From contig NZ_FOVU01000001.1 of NCBI RefSeq assembly GCF_900115265.1, positions 345,001-409,000 on the forward strand: a stretch of DNA of 64,000 nt, read 5' to 3'. The DNA comes from Bradyrhizobium sp. Ghvi (GTDB lineage: Bacteria; Pseudomonadota; Alphaproteobacteria; Rhizobiales; Xanthobacteraceae). Below are positions 12,134-21,195 of the stretch, piece by piece. Below the pieces are notes generated by a model, which saw nothing but the letters and a program-made list of their open reading frames with translations, made no database searches and was not told where the DNA came from. A program made the translations under genes and the position numbers. Each line of letters starts with the position of its first letter. The first letter of the stretch is position 1.

Positions 12134-12796
12134 TCACTTCCCGCCGCCTCGGCTCAGCAGAAACACGCCCTGCTCGCCGAACAGATTCCACACCCACCAT
12201 GGCAACCGCAGGCGCAGCGGGCGGCCGTAGAGGTCGAGCGCCTCGGCACGCTCCATCTTGACGTGGATTTCGTCGCAGAGCTCGACGAAATCCTTGATGG
12301 TGCAGAAATGGATGTTGGCGGTGTCGTACCAGCTGGCCGGCAGGTTTTCCGTGCGCGGCATGTGGCCGCCGATCAGGAGCTGGAGGCGCATCCGCCAGAA
12401 GCCGAAATTCGGAAACGACACGATGGCGCGGCGGCCGATGCGCAGGAGATTCTCCAGCACGACCTTGGGTTGCCGCGTTGCCTGCAGCGTCTGCGACAGG
12501 ATCACATAGTCGAAGGCATCGTCGGGATAGTTGACGAGATCGGTGTCGGCATCGCCCTGCACCACTGCGAGGCCCTTCGCCACGCAGCGATTGACGCCTT
12601 CGCGCGACAGCTCGATGCCGCGACCGTCGATGCCGCGGGTCTCGAGCAGCTGAAGCAGATCGCCTTCGCCGCAACCGACGTCGAGCACTTTCGAGCCCGG
12701 CTTGACCATCTCGGCGACCAGCAGATGGTCGGCGCGGATGTTTCCCGATTGCGTGGTCACGATGCCGTTGAACGGCAGCACTTCTTGCGCGGACAT
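12134..12796 (-). CDS. metW: Methionine biosynthesis protein MetW
   Basis: A 220-aa class I SAM-dependent methyltransferase-like protein. Motif I is VLDVGCGEGDLL near residue 38. The rest (NIRADHLLVAEMV, SQTLQATRQP, SFPNFGFWRMRLQLL) matches the MetW family. MetW proteins are required with MetX for homoserine acylation in many proteobacteria; their exact chemistry is not settled. The start ATG at 12796 lies 1 nt after the metX stop codon (TGA C ATG), so the two genes are translationally linked. Both should respond to the SAM-II riboswitch upstream of metX. Confidence 0.96.
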   Translation of the reverse strand: MSAQEVLPFNGIVTTQSGNIRADHLLVAEMVKPGSKVLDVGCGEGDLLQLLETRGIDGRGIELSREGVNRCVAKGLAVVQGDADTDLVNYPDDAFDYVILSQTLQATRQPKVVLENLLRIGRRAIVSFPNFGFWRMRLQLLIGGHMPRTENLPASWYDTANIHFCTIKDFVELCDEIHVKMERAEALDLYGRPLRLRLPWWVWNLFGEQGVFLLSRGGGK

Positions 12797-12797
12797 G

Positions 12798-14003
12798 TCA
12801 GCCGTCCTTGTCGGTGAGCCCACGCGCCTTGCCGGCCGATTGCAGGAAGGCGCGCGAGATTTCGAAGAATTCGGGCACGTCGAGCAGGAAGGCGTCGTGG
12901 CCGCGATCGGTCTCGATCTCGGCGAACGATACCCGCGCGCTCGACGCATTCAGTGCGTGCACCAGCGCGCGCGATTCCGAGGTCGGGAACAGCCAATCGC
13001 TGGTGAAGGAGACCACGCAGAAGCGAGTCTGTATGCCTGTGAACGCCTTCGCCAGCACGCCGCCATGGTCGGCGGCGATGTCGAAATAGTCCATCGCGCG
13101 GGTCAGATAGAGATAGGAATTGGCGTCGAAGCGCTCGACGAATGACGAACCCTGGTAGCGCAGATAGGACTCGACCTGAAAGTCGGCGTCGAACGAGAAG
13201 GTCGGCAGTTCGCGGTCCTGCATGCGCCGGCCGAACTTGCGATGGAGCGCGGCGTCGGAGAGATAGGTGATGTGCGCAGCCATCCGCGCGACCGCGAGTC
13301 CGCGATGCGGATGGATACCGTGATCGGCGTAGCCGCCATTGTGCCAGTCGGGATCGGCCATCACGGCCTGGCGACCGAGTTCGTGGAAGGCGATGTTCTG
13401 CGCCGAATGCCGCGTCGCACAGGCAATCGCCAACGCGGAGTAGACGCGCGCAGGGTAGGCTGCAGTCCATTGCAGCACCTGCATGCCGCCCATGGAGCCG
13501 CCGACCACCGCGAACAGCGTGTCGATGCCGAGCCGGTCGATCAGCATCGCCTGTGCGCGCACCATGTCGGGGATGGTGATGACGGGAAAGTCCAGGCCCC
13601 ACACCTTGCCGGTGGCGGGATTGATCGAGGCCGGCCCGGTCGAGCCCATGCAGCCGCCGATCACGTTGGAGCAGATGATGAAATACCTGTCAGGATCGAG
13701 CGGCCGGCCGGGACCAACCAGGGTCTCCCACCAGCCGGGCTTGCCGGTGACGGGATGCACATTGGCGACATGCTGGTCGCCGGTCAGCGCATGGCAGATC
13801 AGCACCGCATTGGAACGGTCGGCATTGAGCTCGCCATAGGTCTGATAGGCGATCTGGAACGGCGAGAGATCGACGCCGCAATCGAGCCGCAGCGGCTGCT
13901 CGGTGCCGAACAGCGCAAGCTGCGAGCTCGGATGATCGACCTCATGCGAGCGATCGTCGGCACTGATCGCGGGACTGGGCACAGTCTTGACGCCAACCAT
14001 CAT
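12798..14003 (-). CDS. metX: Homoserine O-acetyltransferase (MetX-type)
   Basis: Cytoplasmic enzyme that acylates L-homoserine, the first committed step of methionine synthesis. The 401-aa sequence has the alpha/beta hydrolase fold with nucleophile S170 in GGSMGG, D336 in TSDWLFP and H369 in RGHDAFLLD. It also has the typical segments [11 protein letters not shown] and [12 protein letters not shown]. Acetyl versus succinyl specificity cannot be fixed by eye. It is the first gene of a metX-metW pair. The leader carries a SAM-II riboswitch and an intrinsic terminator, so expression should fall when SAM is high. A second ATG one codon downstream could also be the start. Confidence 0.97.
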   Translation of the reverse strand: MMVGVKTVPSPAISADDRSHEVDHPSSQLALFGTEQPLRLDCGVDLSPFQIAYQTYGELNADRSNAVLICHALTGDQHVANVHPVTGKPGWWETLVGPGRPLDPDRYFIICSNVIGGCMGSTGPASINPATGKVWGLDFPVITIPDMVRAQAMLIDRLGIDTLFAVVGGSMGGMQVLQWTAAYPARVYSALAIACATRHSAQNIAFHELGRQAVMADPDWHNGGYADHGIHPHRGLAVARMAAHITYLSDAALHRKFGRRMQDRELPTFSFDADFQVESYLRYQGSSFVERFDANSYLYLTRAMDYFDIAADHGGVLAKAFTGIQTRFCVVSFTSDWLFPTSESRALVHALNASSARVSFAEIETDRGHDAFLLDVPEFFEISRAFLQSAGKARGLTDKDG

Positions 14004-14052
14004 CGACCTCGTTTGCGACTGCCACGAGAAGCGCCGCTGACATCAGGCCATG

Positions 14053-14085
14053 AAAAACCCGGCCTGAACGATAGGTTCGGCCGGG
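14053..14085 (-). terminator. Attenuator-type intrinsic terminator in the metX leader
   Basis: On the minus strand the stem CCCGGCC-GAAC (14075-14085) pairs with GTTC-A-GGCCGGG (14058-14069), leaving a 5-nt loop and a run of five T just after it (14053-14057). It lies 50 bp before the metX start and 18 nt after the SAM-II aptamer, so it is well placed for premature termination. The 5' arm can alternatively pair with 14098-14104 next to the aptamer. Confidence 0.8.
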
Positions 14086-14102
14086 ATCGGAAGCGTCCCC
14101 GG

Positions 14103-14158
14103 CCTGTTTAGCGAGTTTTTTAACGTGGCTGCAAGCCGGCCGGCTCAAATGACCACGG
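14103..14158 (-). promoter_or_regulatory. SAM-II (SAM-alpha, metA motif) riboswitch
   Basis: The minus strand matches the conserved SAM-II pattern. An AUUUG segment is followed by GGCUUGCAGCCACGUUAAA and then GCUAAACAGG. P1 is visible as CGTGGT (14152-14157) with GCCACG (14124-14129). The GCUAAA strand at the 3' end is the part that forms the pseudoknot in known examples. SAM-II aptamers bind S-adenosylmethionine and are typical of alphaproteobacterial metA/metX/metC leaders, which fits its place before metX-metW. Confidence 0.9.
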
Positions 14159-14336
14159 AACGGGCAAAAACCTACCGGCCTGGGCTGATTTCGTCAAGTC
14201 ACGGTCCGGATTGAGCAAATTTCTGCCTCGCCCGGCGGCCTCGGAGGTCTCGTTTCCCTTTGCATTTCTCTTTGCTTTCGCCGCCCCGACTGCCTAATCA
14301 GAACCTCGTCCGCTCCCTCACAACAGCCTGTCAGAT

Positions 14337-15185
14337 ATGTCCCAACGTCCGCCCGCGCCACCATCGCTCCAGGAATTGCGCAAGGAGATCGACGCGATCG
14401 ACGAGGCCATGCATCGTCTCTTGATGCAGCGTGGCGACATCATCGATCGCCTGATCCAGGTGAAGCAGACCCAGGAGGTCGGATCGGCGTTCCGCCCGGC
14501 GCGCGAGGCGTCGATGATGCGTGAGATCGTGCAGCGCCATCGCGGCATCCTGCCGCTCGACACGGTCGAGAGCATCTGGCGCGTCATCATCTCGACCTTC
14601 ACTTATGTCCAGGCGCCGTTCTCCGTGCATGCCGATATCTCGGTGAGCGAACCTGCCATGCGCGATTCCGTGCGCTTCCATTTCGGCTTCACGGTGCCTT
14701 ACGTCGCCCATTTCAGCGCACAGGCCGCGGTCGAGGCGGTGGCGAAATCCAAAGGCGATCTTGCGCTGGTCTCGGCGACTTCGAGCCGCACGCCGTGGTG
14801 GCTGGAGCTGGAGGCGGACGGCGCACCTAAGATCATCGCGCGCATGCCCTTCGTCGAGCGCGCCGACCATCCGGCGGCGCTGCCCGTGTTCGCGATCTCG
14901 CGCGTCGCCGATAGCGCTCTGGTTACTGAAGTGGAGACCTTCAGCGTGCGGGTGTCCGGGTGGAACGCCGAGGTCGCGCGCGCGCTGTCGCCGCTCGCCG
15001 AGATCGTGGCGGTGCCCGATACCGCCTTCGACGGCGCAGCGCTGCTGGTCTCGGTGACGTCAGCCACCGGCATCGACAAAATCAGGGCTGCCCTGATCGA
15101 GGCGGGGGCCTCGGTGCGCTCCACGGCCCTCGTCGGCAGCCACGCAACGCGCTATACGGTGCCCCCGACCGGGTCGAAATCGTAA
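14337..15185 (+). CDS. Chorismate mutase (AroQ-type domain with prephenate-dehydratase-like C-terminus)
   Basis: Converts chorismate to prephenate for phenylalanine and tyrosine. The N-terminal 90 residues have the AroQ helical pattern (LQELRKEIDAIDEAMHRLLMQRGDIIDRLIQVK, then FRPAREASMMREI). The remaining about 190 residues resemble the catalytic or periplasmic-binding-like domain of prephenate dehydratase, but I cannot find its usual catalytic threonine motif with confidence, so a second activity is uncertain. At 282 aa it is much longer than a bare AroQ domain. It leads a same-strand group with hisC (30 bp gap) and tyrC, making an aromatic amino-acid operon. It is divergent from metX. Confidence 0.9.
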   Translation: MSQRPPAPPSLQELRKEIDAIDEAMHRLLMQRGDIIDRLIQVKQTQEVGSAFRPAREASMMREIVQRHRGILPLDTVESIWRVIISTFTYVQAPFSVHADISVSEPAMRDSVRFHFGFTVPYVAHFSAQAAVEAVAKSKGDLALVSATSSRTPWWLELEADGAPKIIARMPFVERADHPAALPVFAISRVADSALVTEVETFSVRVSGWNAEVARALSPLAEIVAVPDTAFDGAALLVSVTSATGIDKIRAALIEAGASVRSTALVGSHATRYTVPPTGSKS

Positions 15186-15215
15186 ATACGCGCCCAGCCA
15201 CTTTCGGAGTTGAAG

Positions 15216-16313
15216 ATGTCCCGCCCCGTGCCGAACCCCGGCATTCTCGATATTGCGCCCTACACGCCCGGCAAGAGCCCGGTGGCGGAGCCGGGCCGCA
15301 AGGTGTTCAAGCTCTCGGCCAACGAGACGCCGTTCGGACCCTCGCCCAAGGCGATCGAGGCCTTCAAGCACGTCGCGGATCATCTGGAAGACTATCCGGA
15401 GGGAACTTCGCGCGTGCTGCGCGAGGCGATCGGCCGCTCCTTCGGCCTCGACCCCAATCGCATCATCTGCGGCGCCGGATCGGATGAGATCCTCAACCTG
15501 CTCGCCCACACCTATCTCAGCCACGGCGACGAGGCGATCTCGACCACGCACGGCTTCCTGGTCTACCCGATCGCCACCATGGCGGTCGGCGCCAAGAACG
15601 TGGTTGCGGCCGAGAAGAATCTCACGGCCGACGTCGATGCCATCCTGAAAGCAGTGACGCCGCGCACGAAGCTGATCTGGCTCGCCAACCCCAACAACCC
15701 GACCGGCACCTATCTGCCGTTCGACGAGGTCAAGCGCCTGCGCGCCGGCCTGCCGCCGCATGTGCTGCTCGTGCTCGACGCCGCCTATTGCGACTACGTC
15801 TCGCGCAACGATTACGAGATGGGAATCGAGCTGGTCGCCACCACCGAGAACACGGTGGTGACGCACACCTTCTCCAAGATCCACGGCCTTGCGGCGCTGC
15901 GCGTCGGCTGGATGTTCGGCCCCGAGCACATCATCGACGCGGTCAACCGCATTCGCGGTCCCTTCAACGTGTCGACGCCGGCGATGTATGCCGCGGTTGC
16001 CGCGATCGAGGACACCGCGCACCAGGCGATGTCGAAGCAGTTCACCGAGACCTGGCGCAACTGGCTCACCGAGGAGATCGGCAAGCTCGGGCTGAAGGTG
16101 ACGCCGAGCGTCGCCAATTTCGTGCTGATCCACTTCCCGGGCGTCAAGGGCAAGACCGCTGATGACGCCGACGCCTTCCTCACCAGACGCGGTCTCGTGC
16201 TGCGCGCGCTGAAGAATTACGGCCTGCCGCATTGCTTGCGCATGACCATTGGCACCGAGGAGGCCAACCGCCTCGTCGCCGAGGCCCTGCGCGACTTCAT
16301 GGCCGGCAAATGA
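15216..16313 (+). CDS. hisC: Histidinol-phosphate / aromatic aminotransferase HisC
   Basis: PLP-dependent fold-type I aminotransferase of 365 aa. The PLP lysine is K221 in [10 protein letters not shown]. The cofactor-contacting segments NPNNPTG (158-164) and DAAYCDY (188-194) are clear. HisC enzymes transaminate imidazole-acetol phosphate in histidine synthesis, and many also act on prephenate or phenylpyruvate. Its position between chorismate mutase and prephenate dehydrogenase suggests a role in tyrosine and phenylalanine synthesis here. The ATG at 15216 has CGGAG 6 nt upstream. The stop codon overlaps the tyrC start as ATGA. Confidence 0.95.
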   Translation: MSRPVPNPGILDIAPYTPGKSPVAEPGRKVFKLSANETPFGPSPKAIEAFKHVADHLEDYPEGTSRVLREAIGRSFGLDPNRIICGAGSDEILNLLAHTYLSHGDEAISTTHGFLVYPIATMAVGAKNVVAAEKNLTADVDAILKAVTPRTKLIWLANPNNPTGTYLPFDEVKRLRAGLPPHVLLVLDAAYCDYVSRNDYEMGIELVATTENTVVTHTFSKIHGLAALRVGWMFGPEHIIDAVNRIRGPFNVSTPAMYAAVAAIEDTAHQAMSKQFTETWRNWLTEEIGKLGLKVTPSVANFVLIHFPGVKGKTADDADAFLTRRGLVLRALKNYGLPHCLRMTIGTEEANRLVAEALRDFMAGK

Positions 16314-17251
16314 GCGAGCAGGTGCACTTCCAGCGCGTCGCACTGATCGGCTTCGGCCTGATCGGCGGCTCGATCGCACGCGCTGCGAAGCGCCAGGGCC
16401 TTGCCGGCGAGATCGTCACCACCGCGCGCTCGGAGAAGACGCGCGCGCGGGTGCTCGAGCTCGGTATCGTCGACCAGGTCGTGGCGACCAATGCAGAAGC
16501 GGTAAAGGACGCCGATCTCGTCATCCTCTGCATTCCCGTCGGCGCCTGCGGCGAGGTCGCACAGGAGATCGCCGCGCATCTGAAGCCCGGCGCTATCATC
16601 TCCGACGTCGGCTCGGTCAAGGGCGCAGTGGTCAGGGACATGGCGCCGCATCTGCCGAACAGCGTTCATTTCGTGCCGGCCCATCCCGTCGCCGGCACCG
16701 AGCATTCGGGGCCGGATTCCGGCTTCGCCGAGCTCTTCATCAACCGGTGGTGCATATTGACGCCGCCGGAAGGCGTCGATGCCGCGGCCACCGCGCATTT
16801 GCGCGCGTTCTGGACGGCGATGGGCGCCAAGGTCGAGGTGATGACGCCGGATCATCATGATCTCGTGCTCGCGATCACCAGCCATCTGCCGCATCTGATC
16901 GCCTACACGATCGTCGGCACCGCCGACGAGCTGGCGCAGGTGACGGAGTCGGAGGTGATCAAGTTCTCCGCCGGCGGCTTCCGCGACTTCACCCGCATCG
17001 CGGCCTCCGACCCGACGATGTGGCGCGACGTCTTCCTCGCCAACAAGGACGCCGTGCTGGAGATGCTCGGCACCTTCACCGAGGATCTCGCCAAGCTCAC
17101 CCGCGCGATCCGACGCGGCGACGGCGAGGCGCTGTTCGACCATTTCACCCGCACCCGCGCCATCCGCCGCGGCATCGTCGAGATCGGCCAGGACTCGGCG
17201 GCCGCGGATTTCGGCCGCCAGCACGGGCAGCTCGACAAGAAACCCGGCTAA
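16310..17251 (+). CDS. tyrC: Prephenate/arogenate dehydrogenase
   Basis: A 313-aa NAD(P)-dependent enzyme that oxidatively decarboxylates prephenate or arogenate toward tyrosine. The N-terminal Rossmann motif is GFGLIGGS (14-21). The catalytic region has [20 protein letters not shown] with the expected His, and [15 protein letters not shown]. It overlaps the hisC stop codon by 4 nt (ATGA), so the two are translationally coupled. Its 3' end overlaps the convergent membrane-protein gene by 4 bp. Cofactor and substrate preference cannot be read by eye; the symbol could also be tyrA. Confidence 0.94.
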   Translation: MSEQVHFQRVALIGFGLIGGSIARAAKRQGLAGEIVTTARSEKTRARVLELGIVDQVVATNAEAVKDADLVILCIPVGACGEVAQEIAAHLKPGAIISDVGSVKGAVVRDMAPHLPNSVHFVPAHPVAGTEHSGPDSGFAELFINRWCILTPPEGVDAAATAHLRAFWTAMGAKVEVMTPDHHDLVLAITSHLPHLIAYTIVGTADELAQVTESEVIKFSAGGFRDFTRIAASDPTMWRDVFLANKDAVLEMLGTFTEDLAKLTRAIRRGDGEALFDHFTRTRAIRRGIVEIGQDSAAADFGRQHGQLDKKPG

Positions 17252-17691
17252 TTTCGGCTCTTGACCCGCGCAATTTGGCGGCGGCCGGCGAGCCCGGCGC
17301 CGATCTGCATGCACACACCCAGCATCCACGTGGCGCCGAAGAGCAGGTTGCCGGCAGGATCGGATGTCTCGTCGATCACGAAAGCATAGAGCGAGAGCAG
17401 GCCGGCTCCGGCCGCGAGAAACGTGCCGGTGGCGCTGGCGAGACCGATCGCGGGCCATCGATGCGCTGGGCCGGCCTGAAGCTGCGGCCAGCGCGGGATA
17501 TCGATCCCGAGATAGGCGCCGATCATTCCGAGCGCGATCAGCAGCACAGTGAACTCGACGGTGTCGAACCAGGGCAGCTCGGCCCGCATCAACAAAGCGG
17601 AGACGAAGGTCGCGCCGACCGCGCCCGTCATCGCCAGGCCAAGCCGGGCGAGGACGTGCGCGAGCCGAAGGATCAGAAGACCGTCGGACAA
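17248..17691 (-). CDS. Small integral membrane protein, function unknown
   Basis: A 147-aa protein with about four predicted transmembrane helices (LARLGLAMTGAVGATFVSALL, FTVLLIALGMIGAYLGI, PAIGLASATGTFLAAGAGLLSL, LFGATWMLGVCMQIGAGL) and a basic C-terminus ([11 protein letters not shown]). No catalytic motif is visible and I do not recognise a family. It lies 17 bp downstream of the porin gene on the same strand, so the two may be cotranscribed. It overlaps the 3' end of tyrC. Confidence 0.8.
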   Translation of the reverse strand: MSDGLLILRLAHVLARLGLAMTGAVGATFVSALLMRAELPWFDTVEFTVLLIALGMIGAYLGIDIPRWPQLQAGPAHRWPAIGLASATGTFLAAGAGLLSLYAFVIDETSDPAGNLLFGATWMLGVCMQIGAGLAGRRQIARVKSRN

Positions 17692-17708
17692 TTGCCACTC
17701 ACAGGAGA

Positions 17709-19280
17709 TCAGAACGGATAGTACCGGATCTGCGTCATGACGATGTTGTCGTCGGTCTTGGGGGCACCGCCGACGCCCGCGAAGGCGAAGCGCTGCGTGT
17801 AGGAGTACTGCACGCCGGCTTTGAGCGTGCCGTAATTGCCCTGGTAGACGGTGTCGTAGATGCCGGCGGTGACCTGCCGGACTTCCTTGGTATTGCCGTT
17901 ACAGCTCGCAGCCGGCGCGTTTTCGGTGAAGCAGCCGGTGTTGTTGTAGAGCGGATTGCCGTAACCGAACGGCACCGTACCGACATTGGCGAAATTGGCC
18001 TTGGCCTTTTCGAGACCCGCGTAGCTGTAGACATCGAGGCTCGGCGTTGCGTGCCAGATCAGGCCGGCCGCGGCCGCCGTGATCGTCAGCGGCAGCACCG
18101 TGCCGTCCTGCGCCAATGCGGCGTCGGGGAACGGCGTCGCCGTGAAGCGGCCGAGCACGCCATGCGCGCCGTAGAGCTGGAGATCGAGGGTCTTCGGAAT
18201 CAGCTCGGCGAAGACGTGGCCGCCGAAGCTGCCGGTATCGTACGTGTGGTTGGCGCCGTTGAAGCGATCGAACAGCTGGCGATAGAGCGCCCAGGCCTCG
18301 ACATGCAGCTTGTAGGGCCCGAGCCGGGGATCCCACGCCGCCTTGACGGTCACGTCAGGCACCTGGTTCAAGCTGACATTGTTGAGGTTGTTGAAGAAGC
18401 TGCCGCCCGGCCCGGTCAGATTGACCTGGAGATTCGGGTTGAGCACGCCCTGCGGGCCCACCGCGGGCGTACCGACTGCCGGCGTGTTGCCGCCGAAAAA
18501 CGCGGTCTGCGGATTTTCGACGGACGCGGCGAGCTTGAACTCGGGTCCGATATCCTTCCAGACGCGCAGACCTGGCTGGCGTGCCGCCAGAAGTCCCGGA
18601 ACGGATTCGAAGTCGATCACACCAGGCGCGTCAATGCCGCGGGGATCGATGCCCGACTTGGTCGGCGCATTCAGCGACCAGGATTGTCCCGCGAGGAAGT
18701 GCAGGCCGAGATCGGTTCGGTCGACCTCGAGACTGAGCTGCCGCATGCGCGGATTGAAGGAGTTGGTGGCCACCGAGCTCGCCGTCTGCGCCGCGCCCTC
18801 GAAGTCGATTTCGCCGTAGCCGGCGAGATGCGTATCGGCGTCGGCGTTGCCTTCGGCCAGCACCGAGAACCTGCTCTGGCGCGCTGAGAACCGGGTCTCC
18901 GGGACAAAGAAATTGTGGGCCTGGGGATAGGGGATGAAATTGTAGACCGAGCCGGTGTCGGAGGCGATGTTGCGCGAGCGGTAGATCCCGGTGAGATCGA
19001 CCCAGCCGCCGAATGTCAGCGTGATGCCCTTGTAGCAGATCTTGCCGGCCGCGCAGGGATCGATGGGCAGCGCCTTGAAGGTCGCCGGCATCGACACGAC
19101 CCTCGTCTGCGCTGCTTCGACCTGACGCGTCTTGCGCGCCTCCGAATCGACCTTCTGCTGCAGCTCCTTCAGCTTGGCCTTCAGCGCCTGGATTTCAGTT
19201 GCAACATTGTCGTCGGCACGCGCCTGTCCCGAACAGGCAGCGAGTACTCCCAGCATGAGTCCGCGAGTGATGATCCGCAC
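17709..19280 (-). CDS. Outer-membrane porin-like protein with N-terminal coiled coil
   Basis: A 523-aa exported protein. After the signal sequence a short coiled coil follows (about 28-55, ATEIQALKAKLKELQQKVDSEARK). A long beta-rich region then begins with ITLTFGGWVDLTGIYRSR, and the protein ends in RYYPF with a terminal aromatic residue, as expected for barrel insertion by the BAM complex. This layout is like DcaP-type trimeric porins, which pass small anionic compounds. The signal region contains LAAC, so lipidation at Cys16 is possible instead of cleavage after ARA. Substrate is unknown. It stands upstream of the small membrane-protein gene. Confidence 0.85.
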   Translation of the reverse strand: MRIITRGLMLGVLAACSGQARADDNVATEIQALKAKLKELQQKVDSEARKTRQVEAAQTRVVSMPATFKALPIDPCAAGKICYKGITLTFGGWVDLTGIYRSRNIASDTGSVYNFIPYPQAHNFFVPETRFSARQSRFSVLAEGNADADTHLAGYGEIDFEGAAQTASSVATNSFNPRMRQLSLEVDRTDLGLHFLAGQSWSLNAPTKSGIDPRGIDAPGVIDFESVPGLLAARQPGLRVWKDIGPEFKLAASVENPQTAFFGGNTPAVGTPAVGPQGVLNPNLQVNLTGPGGSFFNNLNNVSLNQVPDVTVKAAWDPRLGPYKLHVEAWALYRQLFDRFNGANHTYDTGSFGGHVFAELIPKTLDLQLYGAHGVLGRFTATPFPDAALAQDGTVLPLTITAAAAGLIWHATPSLDVYSYAGLEKAKANFANVGTVPFGYGNPLYNNTGCFTENAPAASCNGNTKEVRQVTAGIYDTVYQGNYGTLKAGVQYSYTQRFAFAGVGGAPKTDDNIVMTQIRYYPF

Positions 19281-19493
19281 GTAAGCCTCCCTCCACTTGG
19301 GAAGCCGATCCTGATCGTTGCGCCCCCGGCGCGTGCATGCTTCCCTGGTGTGGAGTGATTTGAATGCGGCCGCAATTATTCGCCGGCCGGCGCAACTTCT
19401 GCATCACGTTTTTCTGACGTTCATGTCCGGAATATTTGCATCGCTCGACCGATCCGCACGCGCGCAATGACCGCGCAGATGACGCAGCGTGCG

Positions 19494-19524
19494 TTGGGCC
19501 CGGCCGGGACATGGCCGGGCCCAA
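19494..19524 (-). terminator. Strong hairpin downstream of the small secreted-protein gene
   Basis: TTGGGCCCGGCC (19494-19505) and GGCCGGGCCCAA (19513-19524) form a perfect 12-bp stem with a 7-nt loop. It lies 36 bp after the last codon of the small gene at 19560-19768. There is no T-run, so termination would be imperfect or factor-assisted. Confidence 0.5.
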
Positions 19525-19559
19525 CTCCGCGACGCGCTAGGTCTCAAGGGGGATGGCGG

Positions 19560-19768
19560 CTATTTGCCCTTGGTCGCGCGGATCACCGTGGGGCGCGGTG
19601 ATTTCGCAGAAGGCACGTAAGCCACGCTGGCGCGCGTCGCCGGGCTCGCCAGATTACGGTGGCCGTTCGGGCACTGGCTTCGTAGGCAGCCGGCTCCTGC
19701 GACTGCGACTGCGCGAACGCAGGCGTCGCCAAGGCGATGGCAGCAACGAACAGTTTGGATGTGGTCAT
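19560..19768 (-). pseudogene. Small secreted protein gene with an apparent frameshift
   Basis: The ATG at 19768 has a good AGGAGAG ribosome-binding site and encodes a textbook signal peptide (MTTSKLFVAAIALATPAFA, then QSQSQEPAAYEA). In that frame the protein continues as an Arg-rich, unnatural tail (SARTATVIWRARRRAPAWL) to a stop at 19583. One frame over, the same DNA gives natural-looking sequence, LASPATRASVAYVPSAKSPRPTVIRATKGK, ending at 19560. The span is 209 nt, one short of 70 codons, so a 1-nt deletion around 19660-19690 would explain it. It may be a real mutation or a sequencing error. Function is unknown. Confidence 0.6.
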
Positions 19769-19900
19769 GATATCTCTCCTGCCTGAGCGGCCCGCTTCAC
19801 CGTACGGCCGACATGGAAAGAGAGCAGAGATCGCGGCTTCGCATTCCCGGTGCGAAGCCGCCACGTCATCACGTTGACGCGAAGGCGCCGTGAGCGCGGA

Positions 19901-21085
19901 TCAGTACAGCGGCGGGATCTCGCCGACCTTGACGGGGCCGAGCAGCACCGCGCCGTCGACGAATCTCAGCGGGAAGCTTCTCGCCTTCTTGCCTTCGAGC
20001 GTGCTCTCGGTGCCGATCGAATTGATGCCGGCGGCAACCCCGGCATTGGCGTTCTGCTTGATGACCTTGCCGAGGCCGGGAATGGCGCGGTCGAGCGCAC
20101 CGAACAGATTGTTGAGGTCCTGCGTTTTGACGCCGGGCGCGACGCGATCGAGCGTCGCCTGCGGCACACCCTCTTCCAGCATCTTCTCGATGCCGAGCGC
20201 CGGAATCACCCGCTCGAGACCGGTCACCGTCATCTGCAATTCGCCGTCCAATCGACCGTTGGCCGAGAGCCCCAGCGTGCCGGCCGCGACCGCGATCATC
20301 TCACCCTGCTGGATCCGCGACTGCACGATCTCGATATGACCGCCGGCGGCCTGAATTTCGCGAAAGCGCTGCGGCCAGGGTTTTGGCGTGAGGTCGGTGA
20401 GCCCGGCAATCTTCGCGCGCGTATCCGCCTCGAACGGCTCGGCGAGCAGGGGATGAACGCCCTGGATGCTGCCTTGCGCGACGTGGAGCACGGTCTCGAT
20501 CACCGGATGATCGGAGGTCGAGCCGTCGGCAAGGCGCCCGTGCAGCTCAATCTGCCTGGCGCGCGCGAGCGGCACCTGGACCGAGCCATTCATCCTGTTG
20601 AGGCTGGGATCGTCGAACACGATGGAGGCGCGCTCCGGCACGGCCGGCAAGCCGATCACGCTGGTTTCGCCCTTGCTCCAGTTCACCACGAAGGTGTTTT
20701 GCGTGACGCCATCGGTCAGCGTGGCCGGCGCGGAAAACTCGGCGATGACGTGCTTGGGATCGTAGACCTGCGCCAGAACCAGAATATTGTCGAGCTTGGC
20801 CGTGAACGGCGTCTTGCTCGCATTCTGCGAGACCAGAGCGACGCTGGCGCCGGAGCACTGCACCTCGAAGCGGAACGGGAAACCCGCGATCGACCGCTTG
20901 GCGCAGTCATAGATGCGGCCGGCCTTGGCTTCCTGCGCGCGCCAGGCATCGGCCGCGGTCTCGGCCTGTGATGCCGCATAGAACCAGAAGCCGCTCCAGG
21001 CGGCCGCAAGGATCAGCAGGAGAAGGGGGGCAATGAAGAGCCCCCAACGGGAGCGCCGGCCTCTGGCAATCGTCATATCGGACAT
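19901..21085 (-). CDS. DUF2125 domain protein, membrane-anchored
   Basis: A 394-aa protein with an N-terminal transmembrane anchor (about 15-36, GLFIAPLLLLILAAAWSGFWFYA) and a large periplasmic part. The motif YDCAKRSIAGFPFRFEVQCSG with two Cys near residues 60 and 77 is typical of DUF2125 proteins in Alphaproteobacteria. The rest is beta-rich (for example LNGRLADGS, GTLGLSANGRLDGELQMTVTGLE), suggesting an AsmA-like envelope protein. No enzymatic motif is visible and the function is not known. It is divergent from the ChaC-like gene and seems monocistronic. Confidence 0.85.
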   Translation of the reverse strand: MSDMTIARGRRSRWGLFIAPLLLLILAAAWSGFWFYAASQAETAADAWRAQEAKAGRIYDCAKRSIAGFPFRFEVQCSGASVALVSQNASKTPFTAKLDNILVLAQVYDPKHVIAEFSAPATLTDGVTQNTFVVNWSKGETSVIGLPAVPERASIVFDDPSLNRMNGSVQVPLARARQIELHGRLADGSTSDHPVIETVLHVAQGSIQGVHPLLAEPFEADTRAKIAGLTDLTPKPWPQRFREIQAAGGHIEIVQSRIQQGEMIAVAAGTLGLSANGRLDGELQMTVTGLERVIPALGIEKMLEEGVPQATLDRVAPGVKTQDLNNLFGALDRAIPGLGKVIKQNANAGVAAGINSIGTESTLEGKKARSFPLRFVDGAVLLGPVKVGEIPPLY

Positions 21086-21195
21086 GCGGCGACCCTTTGA
21101 CCCCAGATTTTGTCAAATGTAAGCGGGGTTTGCCCCGGACAAAAGGCGGAGAATTCGCTTCGCTTGGGCCTCTGCTTCTGGTAGCCGTGCCCGAA

